From: Salvia splendens
Taxonomy: Eukaryota; Streptophyta; Magnoliopsida; Lamiales; Lamiaceae
Assembly: GCF_004379255.2 (NCBI RefSeq)
Contig: NC_056034.1
Location: 38,484,887-38,548,886, forward strand
Reading direction: 5' to 3'
DNA length: 64,000 nt
Part shown: positions 13,171 to 25,795 of the stretch, one piece after another
How positions within the stretch are numbered: position 1 is the first letter of the stretch
Layout: each line of letters starts with the position of its first letter
Notes under the pieces: generated by a model
What the model was told of the DNA's origin: nothing
The model's input: the letters and a program-made list of their open reading frames with translations, nothing else
The model's database searches: none
Translations under genes and position numbers: made by a program

Positions 13171-13425
13171 TAGTATAATTGTCCGAATTTACCCATCACC
13201 ACACCACACCACACAACCTTTCCAAAAGAAATTTCACATGTTTTCCATACACATCAAAGTAAACACGAGCAAAACAATAAAGCAATGATAATTTCATAAC
13301 TTAAAACAAGTACGTGTTTCAACAAGGTCTTTGCAACAAGTACAACCGAAAAACTCAAAAGAAATTATTACGTAGTTCGTTAAAACAAAACATCCATAAA
13401 ACTAAGAAAAACAGAAAGAGGAACT

Positions 13426-14118
13426 CTACTCCTCGGGTGCTCTCTCAACATTCGCCACACCCTCGTTTTCATCTTCAATCTCCCTTTCAAGGGGTTCTTC
13501 ATCCTCGTTCGGGTCATCCTCTTCTTCTATGGGATCTTCCTCATCTTTAAGAGGATCTTCCTCCTCCTCTTCTTCATCGTTCTCTCTCACATATGTAGCT
13601 ACGTCGATATGCTTATCGACAACAAGGACTTCCGTCGCAAGAGGTGCAGAAGTGCTCATCCCAAGCCTCATTCTCTTGGGAAAGTTTGGCTGCGGCGTCT
13701 CACTCTCGTATCGACCCCCGCTGTAGGGGCTGAGACGCAATGAGGATGCCTCCTTCTTAGGTGGGGCATAGGGCGGCGGTCCGTCACGAGCATCAACTAA
13801 GGCTTCCAAAAGAACCTTCACGAAACCATGCATATCTCCTTGCACACTATAGTCGGGGAGCCTATGCCAAAGGTATGGCCGCGAGGCATCATCGGCCCAC
13901 CTATTCCAAGGCGTCGGTAAACCATCAATCAACCTCTTTATGCCCTCGTAGTGTTTCACACCACACCCATGAGCATCCCTCCATAGTGCAGAGTAGTCGG
14001 AAATGTACGACATCAAAGGGGCTCTCTCGTCTCTCTCGAACCCCCGGTACATTTCCACAGCTCGCAGCCCATTCTTGACGTACCTGTCCCTTAGCGGTGT
14101 GTGAATCATAATCGTCAT
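13426..14118 (-). CDS. Leader ORF of the retrotransposon, unknown function
   Basis: An uninterrupted 230-aa ORF lies between the primer site and gag, in the same sense as gag-pol. ATG is at 14118 and a TAG-type acceptor-like sequence lies directly before it. The N-terminal 130 residues are rich in Trp, Tyr and Arg (SYISDYSALWRDAHGCG, IKRLIDGLPTPWNRW). A Pro-rich middle follows, then a C-terminal third that is extremely acidic (runs of Glu and Asp with LKDEEDP-type repeats). No signal peptide or membrane segment is seen. I do not recognise a family. It stays open although gag-pol next to it carries at least eight lesions. It could be an element-specific extra protein, a captured host exon or a gag-related fragment. 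Confidence 0.55.
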   Translation of the reverse strand: MTIMIHTPLRDRYVKNGLRAVEMYRGFERDERAPLMSYISDYSALWRDAHGCGVKHYEGIKRLIDGLPTPWNRWADDASRPYLWHRLPDYSVQGDMHGFVKVLLEALVDARDGPPPYAPPKKEASSLRLSPYSGGRYESETPQPNFPKRMRLGMSTSAPLATEVLVVDKHIDVATYVRENDEEEEEEDPLKDEEDPIEEEDDPNEDEEPLEREIEDENEGVANVERAPEE

Positions 14119-14686
14119 CTACATGAAAGTAAGTTTCCTTAGTAACGAATCGAATAAAAGAAACAAAACATGGTAGAGAAGGATATATACGCGTAGAGAA
14201 CGTCATACGTGCTACCATGAGTATACCTGCCGGTTACCATAGGAAAAGGGTCATAACGATTCTTTCTTTTAAAGTTATCATCTAAGGATAAATGTTTCGT
14301 GTATTAGGAACGTAGTGACTCGCAATCTCGTCAATCTTTCGATCTAGTGCAAGTCGCGCTTCACAAGGTTATCCTTGTCTCGTCATCTCATCATCCCTTG
14401 GGATTCGCTCTCTCCTATGCCCCATTTGTTTCATCGATACATATATCGTCTTTAAACGAAAGTAATTCGCGCGTATGACTAGCCTACATCTAAGGCATTT
14501 GAAGTCTACATCTCAAACATATCCCATTCATCTTCACATCCAACATGCCTCGTTTCAAAACATTTTACCTTGCTGAGCGCGGCGAGACGGAATGTTGAGC
14601 CTTCAATGAAAACTCTTTTAGTCTGGCGAAACGAGTCTAGACTAGAATGAATAAAAGACTCTCGGTCCAGAGCGGAAGGAAAATTT

Positions 14687-14698
14687 GCTCTGATACCA
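14687..14698 (-). other. Primer binding site (tRNA-iMet)
   Basis: On the minus strand the bases just after the 5' LTR read TGGTATCAGAGC. This is the standard plant primer site complementary to the 3' end of initiator tRNA-Met. It lies three bases inside the LTR boundary at 14702. Confidence 0.93.
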
Positions 14699-14701
14699 TT
14701 C

Positions 14702-16403
14702 TGTCACGACCGCACTTCCTAAGGATAGAAAGCACGGTGGGTGGCGACTAATGGGGGAATTAAGAAGCAAGGAAGAAGGGGGAAAACAATCAAAAGGGGT
14801 ACAACATGCAGATCAACAGTCGAAACTTCATTATCAAATCATAGTTTTAGATCACGAAGCAACATAGTTCGAATGAAAATAGTCCAACGGATTAAAGAAA
14901 AACATAGGAGTTCGTAAAACTTAGAGTAGCGGAAGCATTTAAGAGTTAGCTACTACTATGTATGAAGACACAATAGCAACCGGAACGTTTATTGAATATG
15001 GTCTCGGTCCAATGCTCAACATCCTCCGTCTCCCGTCCACGCTCAACCTGCACATAGGGAAAACACATGCAGGGGCTGAGTACTTGATGCACTCAGTGAA
15101 CTCATGCCCGAAATACATTTTATCGATAAAGTTATGTCAGCCATCATTGAGTGAAACTCGGGTTTTACTTTAAAAGGGCCGAGAAACACTAAAATCATTC
15201 CTTAAATAAAAAAAATAGTGTCCGCGCGGACAATGTCATCGTCATCCTCCATCATATACCATATCTGAACCATCATGTGAAACGAGAATGTGGCCACAAA
15301 CTCGATCACTGGACCGGCCGACCCAAAGGACGGCTCACGATCCCCATCAGTGCACTAGCCTAAGTAGGGCTTAGACCCTAGTTATACCCGAATTCGTTAA
15401 CCATCAAAGTCTAGTAGAATATTATTCTAGTAGAATTTCCTTAAATAGCTTCTCGATCCAACTTTAGCGGACGTGCGAACCACCTCAAAGGATGTAACTT
15501 GGTTGTGGAGAAAACAAAAATGGTAGCAATTCCTTCCACTTCTTTCTCCTCTTGGCTCTCTTTCTCTCTCTCTCTCTCTCTCAATTTGCTTGTTGTAAAT
15601 TGTATTGTGAGGTGTTAGAGGAGAGGATACATGAAGGATTAATGTGTGGCCTTTGATTTGTAGAATTAATTGAGGGAGATGGAAGGTGAAGAAGTTGAAA
15701 ATGGAGAGTCTCATGGTGGAAGAATCGGCCAAGAATGAAGAAAAAGAAGAAGAAGAAGAAAGGTGTTGGGCTTGCTCCCATATTTTTGGAATTGAATTGG
15801 GCTCCCCTACTTTAATTAAATTTGTTTTGGGCTCATTTAGTTACAAAACCCAAATTTGTATAATTATTTATTTGTTAGACTTTTTGATTGTTATAGCCCA
15901 AAGCCATTTTTTTCTTATAAGAATATTGGACTCAAATTTTTATTTGAGAAGCCCAAGTATATATATACTTTACATTCTCGCATTCTTTTCTATTAATTAA
16001 AATTCACGGAAACTTTAATTAATTTCATCATCTTGTTTCCAACAAAGATTAAAATCGTCCAACGCAACAATTAATATTTGTTGTTGTTCCAAATATAAAT
16101 TCCTCAATCGTCCAACGCAACAATTAAAATCATCCAAGCACTATAAAATCCATCTCAACCATCTCATCCAATCATGCCAAGGATAGCAATATCAACATCA
16201 TTACGTCAACGAGACTTTCAAACACGTCTCCTAAAAAAAACTCCACACTTAATTAAAAGGGACGTCTCATTCCACATCAAAACACATAAATACTATACTT
16301 CATTCCAAAGAAAGATTAACGAGAAGCATAGCATGACGATAAAATTTTATTAATTATCTCATGACATATATTACTTTAGTACTTAAAAAGTACGGGTGTT
16401 ACA
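14702..16403 (-). repeat. 5' LTR of the gypsy element
   Basis: This 1702-bp LTR is near-identical to 6869-8657 and has the same TG...CA ends. It lacks the ~129-bp internal segment of the left copy, the join being near 15434. It also has a longer CT microsatellite near 15561-15582. It is the upstream LTR because the element reads on the minus strand and the primer site lies next to it. Confidence 0.95.
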
Positions 16404-16408
16404 ATACT

Positions 16409-17500
16409 AATGTAGTAAGAAATTAGGTATCATCCGCAATTCCTAAATACCTCATCATAGGTACTCTGTTATTTCTTGAGGGTCAATTAACTAAAAATAA
16501 GAAGCCCGTTTATAATCTAAGAACCCTAGGGTTCATGATAGGGGACCCAACCGAGATTGCCATGCAGACGCACAAGGAGGAACCAGCCACGCCATGCAAG
16601 GAAGACGAACCGGCAAGAGGGTGAGAGAGAAAGTGGATGACCCCGTCGCAGACAAGGAAGGAACGTTCAAAGAGGAGCGCTTCTAGACCCGCCAAGTTCA
16701 AGGATTTCATATATCTCATTAGAATTGCAATCTATTTTATTTCAATGTTTTATTTCAATGTTTTATTTCCTTACTTTTCGAACAATTATTTAGTTTAGCT
16801 TTATTAAATCTTTTCCGATTTTCTTCTTGATTCTTTCCCGAATCGTAGAGTTGAATCAACCAGGGTCCGAACTCTATATATAAAGAGTTCATTAGAGAGT
16901 AAAAAATTATCGAGGAATAAGAAAAAAAAATCTTATAAACCCTAGTTTTCTTAATCCTAGCTTGCCTCTAGGTTTATCTTTTCCATTTCACATTCACAAA
17001 GCAGGTGCTCAATTCTCAACGATGGGACCCCAAGTCCTATCAATTAAACTCTCTTATGCGATCCGAGAAAAAAAAATCAACCAAGGAAACTTATAAAAGA
17101 GCTTATAAATATGCTCAGCATAATAGTTTAACGAAATAAATTAAAAAGGAAACAATTCAACAAGGAAAAATAATAAAATAACTAATAACCAATTCTAATG
17201 TGATACATAATCTCCATATTTCTCCGGACGACCGTGGGCGTGAACTGAAGTCACCACCATCAGCGCAAGCTCCTCTCGCTCCACTGTCTCGAACTCCTTT
17301 GTTCTCTCTTCTTCATCCGCGCATGTTCTTCCCATCACCATGTCTGTCTCCGTAGTATCGGACTCTTCATGGATAGGGGGTAGGCTAGTGGTACCCGTAT
17401 CATGGTTCTTGAAACGAGGATTTTCGGTCTGCTCACCCCCCCAACAGCCCATCCATTTATTGCACCTCAACCACATAACTCTCAAGGCATGATATCAAAT
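16409..17500. other. Intergenic, probable retroelement debris
   Basis: No supportable gene. A stretch near 16700-17000 has a TATA-like run (tatatataaag near 16875), an imperfect 16-bp tandem duplication near 16735-16765 and LTR-like composition, but I found no paired ends. A 96-codon minus-strand ORF at 17195-17485 is highly charged and not recognised. Confidence 0.35.
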
Positions 17501-17502
17501 TA

Positions 17503-17744
17503 CTCCCCCCGTCCACGATTTTGTAGTATCACTTTGATGTGCAGGCACGAGTTTTAAAAAATGTAAACGAAAGTGATGAAAAAAGTTAATAGGAGTAGAA
17601 TGTAGGTCCCACTTTTATATATTAATTAGTTTTATAAGTAGAATGTGGAGCGTGAAGTCCACTACCTAAAATGGGAGCGTGAGACTTTAAATTGTGGACA
17701 TCCCAAAATTGCAAATTGGGACATTATTTTGTGGAAGGATGAAG
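17503..17744. mobile_element. Stowaway-like MITE
   Basis: A 242-bp element with TIR-type ends. The left end is CTCCCCCCGTCCACGATTTT; the right end, reversed, is CTTCATCCTTCCACAAAAT. TA duplications lie on both sides (17501-17502 and 17745-17746). The CTCCCTCCGTCC-type end and TA target are those of Tc1/mariner-derived Stowaway MITEs. Confidence 0.7.
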
Positions 17745-17926
17745 TATATTTATGCATATCCTATTCTGCTCGTCTTCATAATTATTAAATATCTCACCCT
17801 CAGGTGGCATGTTGTGATATAGTACATCACATCGTGCTCTAGTCTTGCGCTTCTGCCTCTCAAATTTAGTTTGAGTTCGAGGGCATATTAATTTCTACAT
17901 ACATTTCCATAGTAACTCAATATCAC

Positions 17927-18613
17927 TGTTGGTTTCTGGATTACAAGATAGCAAAACCGGGCGTAATACAATCCAAAAGAAGGAATACAGAAGAAAGAAC
18001 TGAACTGAAATGACAACTTAAAAAATGAAGCAACTAAACCAGTATGGTATGATAGCCGAGTCGAGGAGGCCTCTTCCCGCAAGACGAGATACGCTCGGGT
18101 ATGCTCTCGGTGGAGAGGGCAGAGCTTCGACAGAAAGACAATGCAGAGAGGGAGAAGCTGACTCTGCGGTGGTATAAAAAGATTAAGTTGGGGCCCGCGG
18201 CCCGCGACCACGAGCACGGGCTCGGGCAGGCGGGCGGCGGCGGCGTGCGCGTGTGCGCGCGTGTGAGCTCTTTCACCCATCTTGGTCCACTATAATTATT
18301 AAGTAACATAAAGTCACTTAATTTAAACACATTAAAAGATGTATTAATCCTCCAATGTGGGATAATTAACACTAGTTAATTATTCCCTAAGCTCCAACTT
18401 CAAGCTTTAATTAAAAGCTAATTATGCCCAACTTTAATCCACTATTTCTCACTCACCGGAAATCGGATTTGAGAAAGTGAATATACTACATTTATCTACG
18501 TAAAATATAGATAGACGCTGTGTCATTTAATTTCACAAAATTAAATGTCTCGTCACATTTATTATTTGGTCAAAATCCATTGACCTGACATATTTAATCC
18601 ATGATTTTTTACA
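17927..18613 (-). mobile_element. Solo LTR
   Basis: A 687-bp segment with TG...CA ends (left TGTTGGTTTC, right GATTTTTTACA) and a perfect 5-bp target duplication ATCAC at 17922-17926 and 18614-18618. On the minus strand it contains TATCCCACATTGGAGGAT and a TATA-like TTTTTATACC, features of plant Copia LTRs. A very GC-rich GGCGG/GTGCGCG stretch lies at 18190-18270. No internal coding region is present, so it is a solo LTR left by recombination; the Copia assignment is inference. Confidence 0.72.
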
Positions 18614-20367
18614 ATCACTTCCTAGCTAAACATTAACTTGTCTCTCATTATCTCAACATCACTTCCTAGCAAAATATTAACTGTCTCTCATTATCCGTAT
18701 CTATGAAATAGAAAAATAAATAATTTGTATCATCTTTAATATTCAAATGCATGGGATGATCTTGACTCAAGTTGTCAACATCTATCGAAATAATAATTAT
18801 ATAACATTCTATATATGTCGAGTGATACATTGCAAGGATTATCATGATACATTGTCACACCACATAAGATTAACACACAGAATGAATATTTGGAATTTTG
18901 AAGTTGGTGTAGCGACTCTTGAGCGATGATGCATGGTAATCCACCGACTGCAATCGATCTTTTATCACCCAAAAAAATCTAAAAACTAATGATGCGCAAC
19001 ATCTCAACACCTTTGAATTATGCAATATAAAGTCAAATATAGGTTTCAATTTCACATTTTAAAGATAACATGAAACAAAACACTACATTAACAGCCAAAC
19101 AAGACAAAAAGAAAACAACCATTTCACAATTTAGACTGTCAATTCGGTTATCAAGTATGGGGTGCTAGAGAGCATTGCAAAGATGATCAAGCTATTGCTT
19201 GCAATGTGAAGCTGTCAGCTGAACTTAAATAAAAAGTTAGTAGGAATGAGTTAGTGGAATATGGGTCTACTACCAAAAATGTTATATAGTGAAATGAGAC
19301 AAATTATGTGGGACAGACCGAAATGAAAAAAATGGGATAAATTATTTGGGACGAAGGGAGTATATGTTTATCTTGTAATACACAGTTTAGAGAATGATTC
19401 TAGAGAGTTCGATTGATGTGTATATGTATGAGATCAATGAGCATTTGTCTTTATGCACTGAAATAGTGATATTCCTCTCAAACTATTTTTTAGCAAATCC
19501 TGCATTCTACTTTCTTCTTCATGAATTCAAAGGGATGTTTTGATGGGGTAAACCCGATCTGACCTGAAAATTATCGGGTATTGAGCACCCGATAGGCCGA
19601 TACCCGAAAAATCATATAATGGGTTCGGGTTCAAATAGTGTTTTTTCTGTAAATTCGGGTATCAGCTATTATCCGATTTTGACAAAGTCAAATTCAATTA
19701 AGTTCAAACAGCAATTAGGGCTTACCCATTTTTATTTTGTGGTTTCCCTCTCGACTCTACTCTCTCTCCTGACGGGGACGACGACAACTCTTCTTCCATT
19801 TCATGACGGCGCCGAGCTATGGTCGCTGTTGATCTCCCACTGTTTCCCACTCTCCTTCTCTCTCAAATTCTTCTAATCTTGTGCTTGAATTTTGACATTT
19901 TTGAGAGGCCATTAATCATTTACTGTGTCAATCGCATCTTTAATTAAGACACTTCATTGTAAGTCTTAAAATTTTGACATTTTTGGGAGACCATGTCAGT
20001 CGCACACGCATCAACTAAACTTTGGTGGGTGCAAAATACATTTTGTTAGTAAGATATCATGGAAATAATACTATCACCTTCGGCTGGATTTTAAACGTTG
20101 TGTTCCGGTTTTGATGCACCAAGGCAACAGCCTTATTTTTCAATTGAATGATCATATATACACAATGTAACTGCAAAAACTGTAAGAAAAATGAGTATGT
20201 ATGAGCTCACTGCTCAGCATTGATGCGACTCTGGACAAAAACAAAACTGAACTCACTCTAGTACTCCCACCTAAAACTAGAGTCGTATGATATATAGTAA
20301 CATCCTTAATGTGGTGAAATAAAGTCCAATCAATACCATGAGCAGCTACTAATAACCTTTAAAAGAT
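18614..20367. other. Intergenic with transposon fragments
   Basis: No gene is supportable. A short imperfect tandem duplication of about 45 bp lies at 18613-18698. A truncated Stowaway-type right end (GGGACGAAGGGAGTATA) ends near 19364. A region at 19550-19690 contains repeated CGGGTA/CCCGATA motifs in both orientations, like hAT-type subterminal repeats. The last ~300 bp should include the 3' UTR of the BTB gene. Confidence 0.4.
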
Positions 20368-23300
20368 TCAGATAAGCTGCACTACAGCCGCAACTCGTAG
20401 GGTTCCATTTTGGAGTAGATCGCTGAGCTCATCGAATAACAAAGCTGTACGCCAACCCCATCCTTTTGGAGCTTTTGGTAGAAGCGTGCCCGTTTGTTTA
20501 TAGCTCCCAAACACCATCACCTCTCTCTTCGACGGGCATATCAACTGAAAGCTCAAAAGATATATTAAAAAAAAAAAGCAACTAGTGAACACAAGAGCCT
20601 GTTAACTGATGGTACAATATCCTTGAAACAGGCTTGTTACTTCACCTGATATCTAGCAGTAACCTTTTCCCTAGAATCAACATACATATGGACCTGAGAT
20701 CACAAGACAGAAGATATAGTATGGATTACGTTTTAATAACATATGATCATTTTACATTACTTAGAGAAGAGAGAGGAAATAAAATACAAATATGCAAGAC
20801 CAATGATATAAGGGCTAAACATTATCCAACAATTTTTACACAATAAATTATCTTGTGTTTGGCCTTATCATAAGATTCTGTTGATCATTATTGCGATCAG
20901 CAAAGACAATAAATTTACTTATTCATGAAATAAGTAAGACAGTTGTTCAGACCTCATCTGAATGCAGCAACACAGTTTTTATTCAATCTTTCTAAACAGC
21001 ACATAAGGGAGGGTGTGAAAAGCTCTGAACAATAAGACGCCACTATCCACGAGCATCATTGGTAATGTTTGTTATCAGCGAATATCAGAAAATTTAAGGG
21101 GGTTTCGTTTTAGATATCATGCTGTCTAAGTTCTTACAGACCAAGGTTCTCCAAGAATGTTAAAGTCACATTTCAGCCAATGAAATGATCTGGTCCAAAA
21201 TGTGTTTTAGGATTGTGTCTGCAGCCCAAAATGCATCATACAAACATGACTTTTGAGTACCTTTCTCAGTGGATCGTTGATTTCTGCCTTGCGCCGGTGA
21301 AGAAACAAGCCTGAGTAACATGCAATAAGGAGAGAACAGCATTGGAACAAGGCATGTCTTCAAAGGTATTATTTCATTTATTACAAAAGGTTCAGGCATA
21401 ATACCAAGTGTACGGCGTCCCTGTGGATCTTCATCACTAAAAGCCTGGACACTAACCTTTGAGATCAAAAAAGATTTTAAAAAAAAGTAAATAAAATAAT
21501 ACAAAACAGATTTGAAAGAGAAAATGTATTTGTCAAACCTTCCACAGGGAACCTGCATAAAATGCTTCAGGTGAGTGCTTGACTTGGCCATCACAGAGTC
21601 TATGCACATCCTGGAATTCGACCCTAAAAAGCCAGCAGCCGATGATCAGAAGACATACAATTACTCTTATCTGATCAACTACAAAATATCAGACATTTAG
21701 ATAATTCAAAAGTTATATATGAATAAAATAAATCAAACGTAGAATAAATTTATTCGACTGTAATGCATAAGTTCATCTACTCTCCAGAACAAAACTGAAG
21801 AGAAATATAAGGCTTTACTTTTCCAAAAAGTATATGAGTTGCCAAAAAAGTAGATAGGACCAGTTAGACAACTATCATCATATGTTGAAACACCAGTCGG
21901 ACTGTATTACCATGAAATGGAAGGGAGATTCTTAAAAGGGCAAAACAGAATGGATATGCAAGAACAAGGTACAACTTACGCAAAACGAAGTGGTGGGAAG
22001 TGATTCAAAGGTGTTTTCAGGTCCAATGGTATAGAACTATTTGCATTCTCCCACTCAACCCCCATAGCATGCTCTGGTGAGTCTATCAGTTGCATGGGAA
22101 TGCCACTGGTAGTTAACCCAGTTGATCCAGGGGTAAAAGACCCCACCTGCCTGCTCTGCTGACCTGTCTCAAATTCTCTTCCTAGATGCACCTCATGCAC
22201 ATTAGTGGCATCGTTTGATCCCATACTGAGCCCAACCAAAACAGTTAACCCATCCCCAGCAAGGTCTGCATTGCTGTCAGGTCTATTATCTGGTCCATCA
22301 TTGGCAGGAGCTTGCTGACTGTTTCGGTTGCCAATACCAAATGGAACACGAGAGAAGACATAACGAGTTGGTGGCCAAGTAGCCACAGGCGCAAATGTAT
22401 TTCCACGGCCAATGCCTGCAAGTCCATCAATAGGGCCTCTGTCATGTACACGGACTGGCCTAAAAAGGCCGTTTCTTTCGCCTTGAGCAGAACTATTGAT
22501 ATAGACATGTCCAATTTCATTTGGGGGTAGATTATTGTGCTCATGATCTTGCATGTAGTACCCAGGTGCAGTAACTCCAGTTGAGTATCCAAATGGCTGT
22601 CTGCACATACATGCAATACTAACGCGGCAGCAGTTTCTGCATGTATCAGCACCAACTTCTTGCACTCTTTGGCTTAAGAGCATCTATGAAATGCAGACAA
22701 TGATGAGTAGTTTCTGAATAGATGAAACCGTGTCTAAGATTTCAGTACAGAGGAAATATAAATAAATTATCAAAAGTGGGTGTCTTAGCAAATACAAGTT
22801 CCAACTTCCAAGGATGCAAAAAGTGAAATAAATGGACTGCACGTTAAATAGCGTAAATAACTAAACACAATGAGCTGAAGCCAGCTTAGATAGTAAGATA
22901 AGCAAGTGCGCCATACGTATGGACAGTTCACATTGTCAACTGAGTATTATATTTATTAGACGAGAGTATATGCAAGAAACCAGTGATATACCTGCAGCCA
23001 TAAACCATCATTCACTGCTTTGCAAGGGAATCCCATTTCTTCAAGATGTTTTCTTGCATTTATGAGGACCTCAAAGGACATATTACAGTATAAAAGAGAG
23101 CCACCTTCAAAAATGTTGACAAAAGAATCATAGTCTTCTCTGCTCATCCCACAGTGCCGTTCTAGGCAACGTTTTACCTCTCTTCTGCCCACAGTCCTAC
23201 CACCCCATGTCAAAGATGACACATTACATCTTTCCCATTCATTAGGCATCAGCATATTACAGGAAGAGTTCATCGACATGCAGTGCATTTGATTTCCTGG

Positions 23301-25795
23301 TGCCCAGCTCCTGTTCAGTTGGCAGCATGGATCTCCATCCGGAGGCCCTTCTAACGCCAAACCACTGCTTGCCAATTCACTCTGTCCAACAGTTGAATAA
23401 GAACATGAAGCACTAATGTCATCCGCATAAAGTGTATTGCTTGATGAAGGGCATTGACGGCTACAATCATAAGTTGAATCCAAATTAGATTCACCATATA
23501 ATGTTCGGGCTTCACCAAAGTTGCCGACATTAGAATGAGAATCCACTATGGAGTCGGCAAGCTCCACTAAAATTTTACGAGCAGTGTACTGGCCTTCAGC
23601 TTCATCTTTTGATTTTCTGTGTTCTTTTTTAGTTTCCGGCAAAGCATTAGTGCTTTCATCACCAACATATTTTCTGCTTACTCTTGAAGAATCAGCACTG
23701 TCTATGACCTTGCAACCTACACTGTCCTGCTCATGATTTTTTTTGCAAAGTGTACCTTTTGCAAGAAGAGTGTATAGTGCCAGTTCAAATCTTCCAGAAT
23801 TGGGGGGGGGGGGGGGATAAAGAAAGAGAAGATTAGAAGATATTCAGCCTTCCTAATAACTTTTAAATTACTTCTGCAGTTCTCCTCACCGTTTCTCTTC
23901 ATTGGGCACCCATAACTCGTCTGAGGTGAGTAAAGCAAGCAATGTTTGAGAGGAAAGTTTTGGGAGGACCTGACACAGATAGGAGACTCTTAGAAAAGAG
24001 AAGGTAAACCTATATTCTGTCACCATTCAGAAGGTAAATGAAAAAAAAAAATTTAAGCTAACAGCATTGCTAAGTTACAGAGTCAGGAGATTGGCACATT
24101 TACCTCTTTCAATTCCTGAGCCCCACTTTGACAAAGGTAGCCCCAACAAGCATTTCTAACACGTTCCCCATGTGAGCCATAATCTTGGCTCTCAGCAAAG
24201 ACCTGCATATCAAAGATTCCATTATAAATGCTTATATCCAAGTGACTAAATGCTATAATTGTTATTATATCCAAAAGGATTCAGACCTGATAAGTTAAGA
24301 AGTTGGTAGACCACAATTCAGCAATAATGAAGTCTGTGCAAATAGCACATAAATCCTGTAGGTAAAGGCAGTGCACAAAGACCACAATCAATTGCCACTA
24401 CAGGTCTAAGAAACAAGCTTAAACGATGCTTGCGGAGCAGATAGTTAAAAGATAACTAGCATTTCCCATCAATGAGAAGGAAGATCAATCACAGAGCTAT
24501 TGGCAATGATAACAGCTTCAAGTTCAGCTATTGGACCCACATCAGCCTCACCACAGAATTTACATATATATTGACATCCACAAAATTTAGTCACCTTATT
24601 TATTTGCATTTATGAAAAATCAAAAGGAAAGTTGGTTGCCGATGAAGTGCAACACAGTTGGTGAGACACTCCCCTCCAACCGATAAGTCGGGGGTTCGAG
24701 TAATCTAAGGTGCGTGTGTACGTAAATCTAAAAACAAAACTTGGTTGAAAAGGTATGATGTTAAAAAAAATGATGTGCTCAAGACTTTCAAGTGAGCCTG
24801 TAGTAACTGAAATCAGTGGCTGAAAAAAATTATTTTATGTGCGATGTTTAATGGATAAAGTTCTGACAACTAATGGAACTACCACATTTCTAAACAAAAG
24901 GAATGAAATGCAATTCTTGAAGAACTAAGCACAAAATTTTACCCTGCTACATATAGACCAGGACAATTTTTGGTTATGCATATTCAGTCCAATAATCGAG
25001 TTAGATATCCACAGGGGCAACTATAAATGTTTATCACACTAAATTCTACAAGATCATTTGGTATCATTCAAAGCTGAGACATACACATTTGGTTGCCATT
25101 AGTTACCTGAAGGTCAAGAAAAGAAGCAGCTGCTAGAACCCGAAAGGCGTTATTGTCATTAAGCTTGGGATAATGACCATAGAGGTAGGCCAAAGCTATA
25201 TCCATCGCTTCACCATTGACATTGCTATCATCCACATTCAGGGTTAAAAGTGGAGCGTTGGCTTCTTTCCAAGGTCCCTGGAGCATGTTCCTGCACACAA
25301 CAGTTTAGGTAGATACCGTATGCGATCAAGTGCAGGAGGCATAATTCACTCCAGAAAATAGACATAAAAGTAATTGAAACTTCATTTCCAACCTCAATTA
25401 AATAGTTATTGCAGCTGCAGAACGAAGGCATGTTTGAACAGATTACGCTATTCTGGAATGAAGACGTACCGAAAGTAGGAACTCCGGGAGAGTATGAGGC
25501 GATGGAGGTGATAGGTGGATCCCATGGCATTCAAAACGACGTCGGAGAACACGCCGTTGTTAAACCCTTCCAACTGGATATGATCGCAGAGCGAGGCAAG
25601 GTTGCAATCCAACGCGGGGCGGCGCATCTCGCCTCCGCCGCGCCTCTCCGACGCGCTGCTGCTCTCGATATTATCCGGGTGGGAGTGCTCTTTCGTCATC
25701 TCCACCGGCCCGCCGCCCTCGCCGCGGTGGTTGTATCGCCTGACGGAGAAATGCTGCGGTTGCGATGGCAATAATTGAGGTGGCGGAGGCTCCAT
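20368..25795 (-). CDS. BTB/POZ domain protein
   Basis: A large BTB/POZ protein, probably a Cullin-3 substrate adaptor or other protein-interaction factor. Twelve exons: 25795-25470, 25290-25107, 24355-24287, 24202-24104, 23969-23890, 23790-22992, 22683-21980, 21623-21539, 21456-21405, 21310-21261, 20693-20646 and 20544-20368. All are GT-AG with consistent phase, predicting about 890 aa. The BTB fold spans roughly residues 75-170 (FSDVVLNAMGSTYHLHRLIL, then the NMLQGPW-containing exon). A helical BACK-like region follows, then a long Ser/Gly-rich middle. The C-terminal ~200 residues are very conserved in plants (VEFQDVHRLCDGQVKHSPEA, DPQGRRTLGLFLHRRKAE, PKGWGWRTALLFDELSDLL). I recognise the family type but no gene name. 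An out-of-the-ordinary poly-G tract sits at the exon 6 acceptor. Confidence 0.9.
24640..24775 (+). mobile_element. Candidate tRNA-derived SINE fragment
   Basis: Inside a BTB gene intron, AGTTGGTGAGA (A-box-like) is followed about 35 bases later by GGGTTCGAG (B-box-like), the layout of an internal pol III promoter. The segment does not fold as a full tRNA with an acceptor stem. No clear target duplication was found, so this is tentative. Confidence 0.4.

Larger units (their letters stand above)
6869..16403 (-). mobile_element. Ty3/gypsy LTR retrotransposon (chromovirus-like)
   Basis: A complete but decayed element of 9535 bp in minus orientation. It is bounded by TG...CA LTRs (6869-8657 and 14702-16403) and a perfect 5-bp target duplication ATACT (6864-6868 and 16404-16408). 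The tRNA-iMet primer site lies just inside the right (5') LTR and a purine-rich tract lies inside the left (3') LTR. The order of domains is gag, protease, reverse transcriptase, RNase H, integrase, as in Metaviridae-type plant elements. A C-terminal tail after integrase (WKHHGHEEATWELEDKM) is typical of Tekay/Del-like chromoviruses, so that lineage is likely but not proven. Several stops and frameshifts make gag-pol non-functional. An additional intact ORF sits between the primer site and gag. Confidence 0.95.

Noticed and set aside
17195..17485. 96-codon charged ORF on the minus strand
   Set aside because: No recognised motif, no splice or promoter context, and it lies in transposon-rich DNA.
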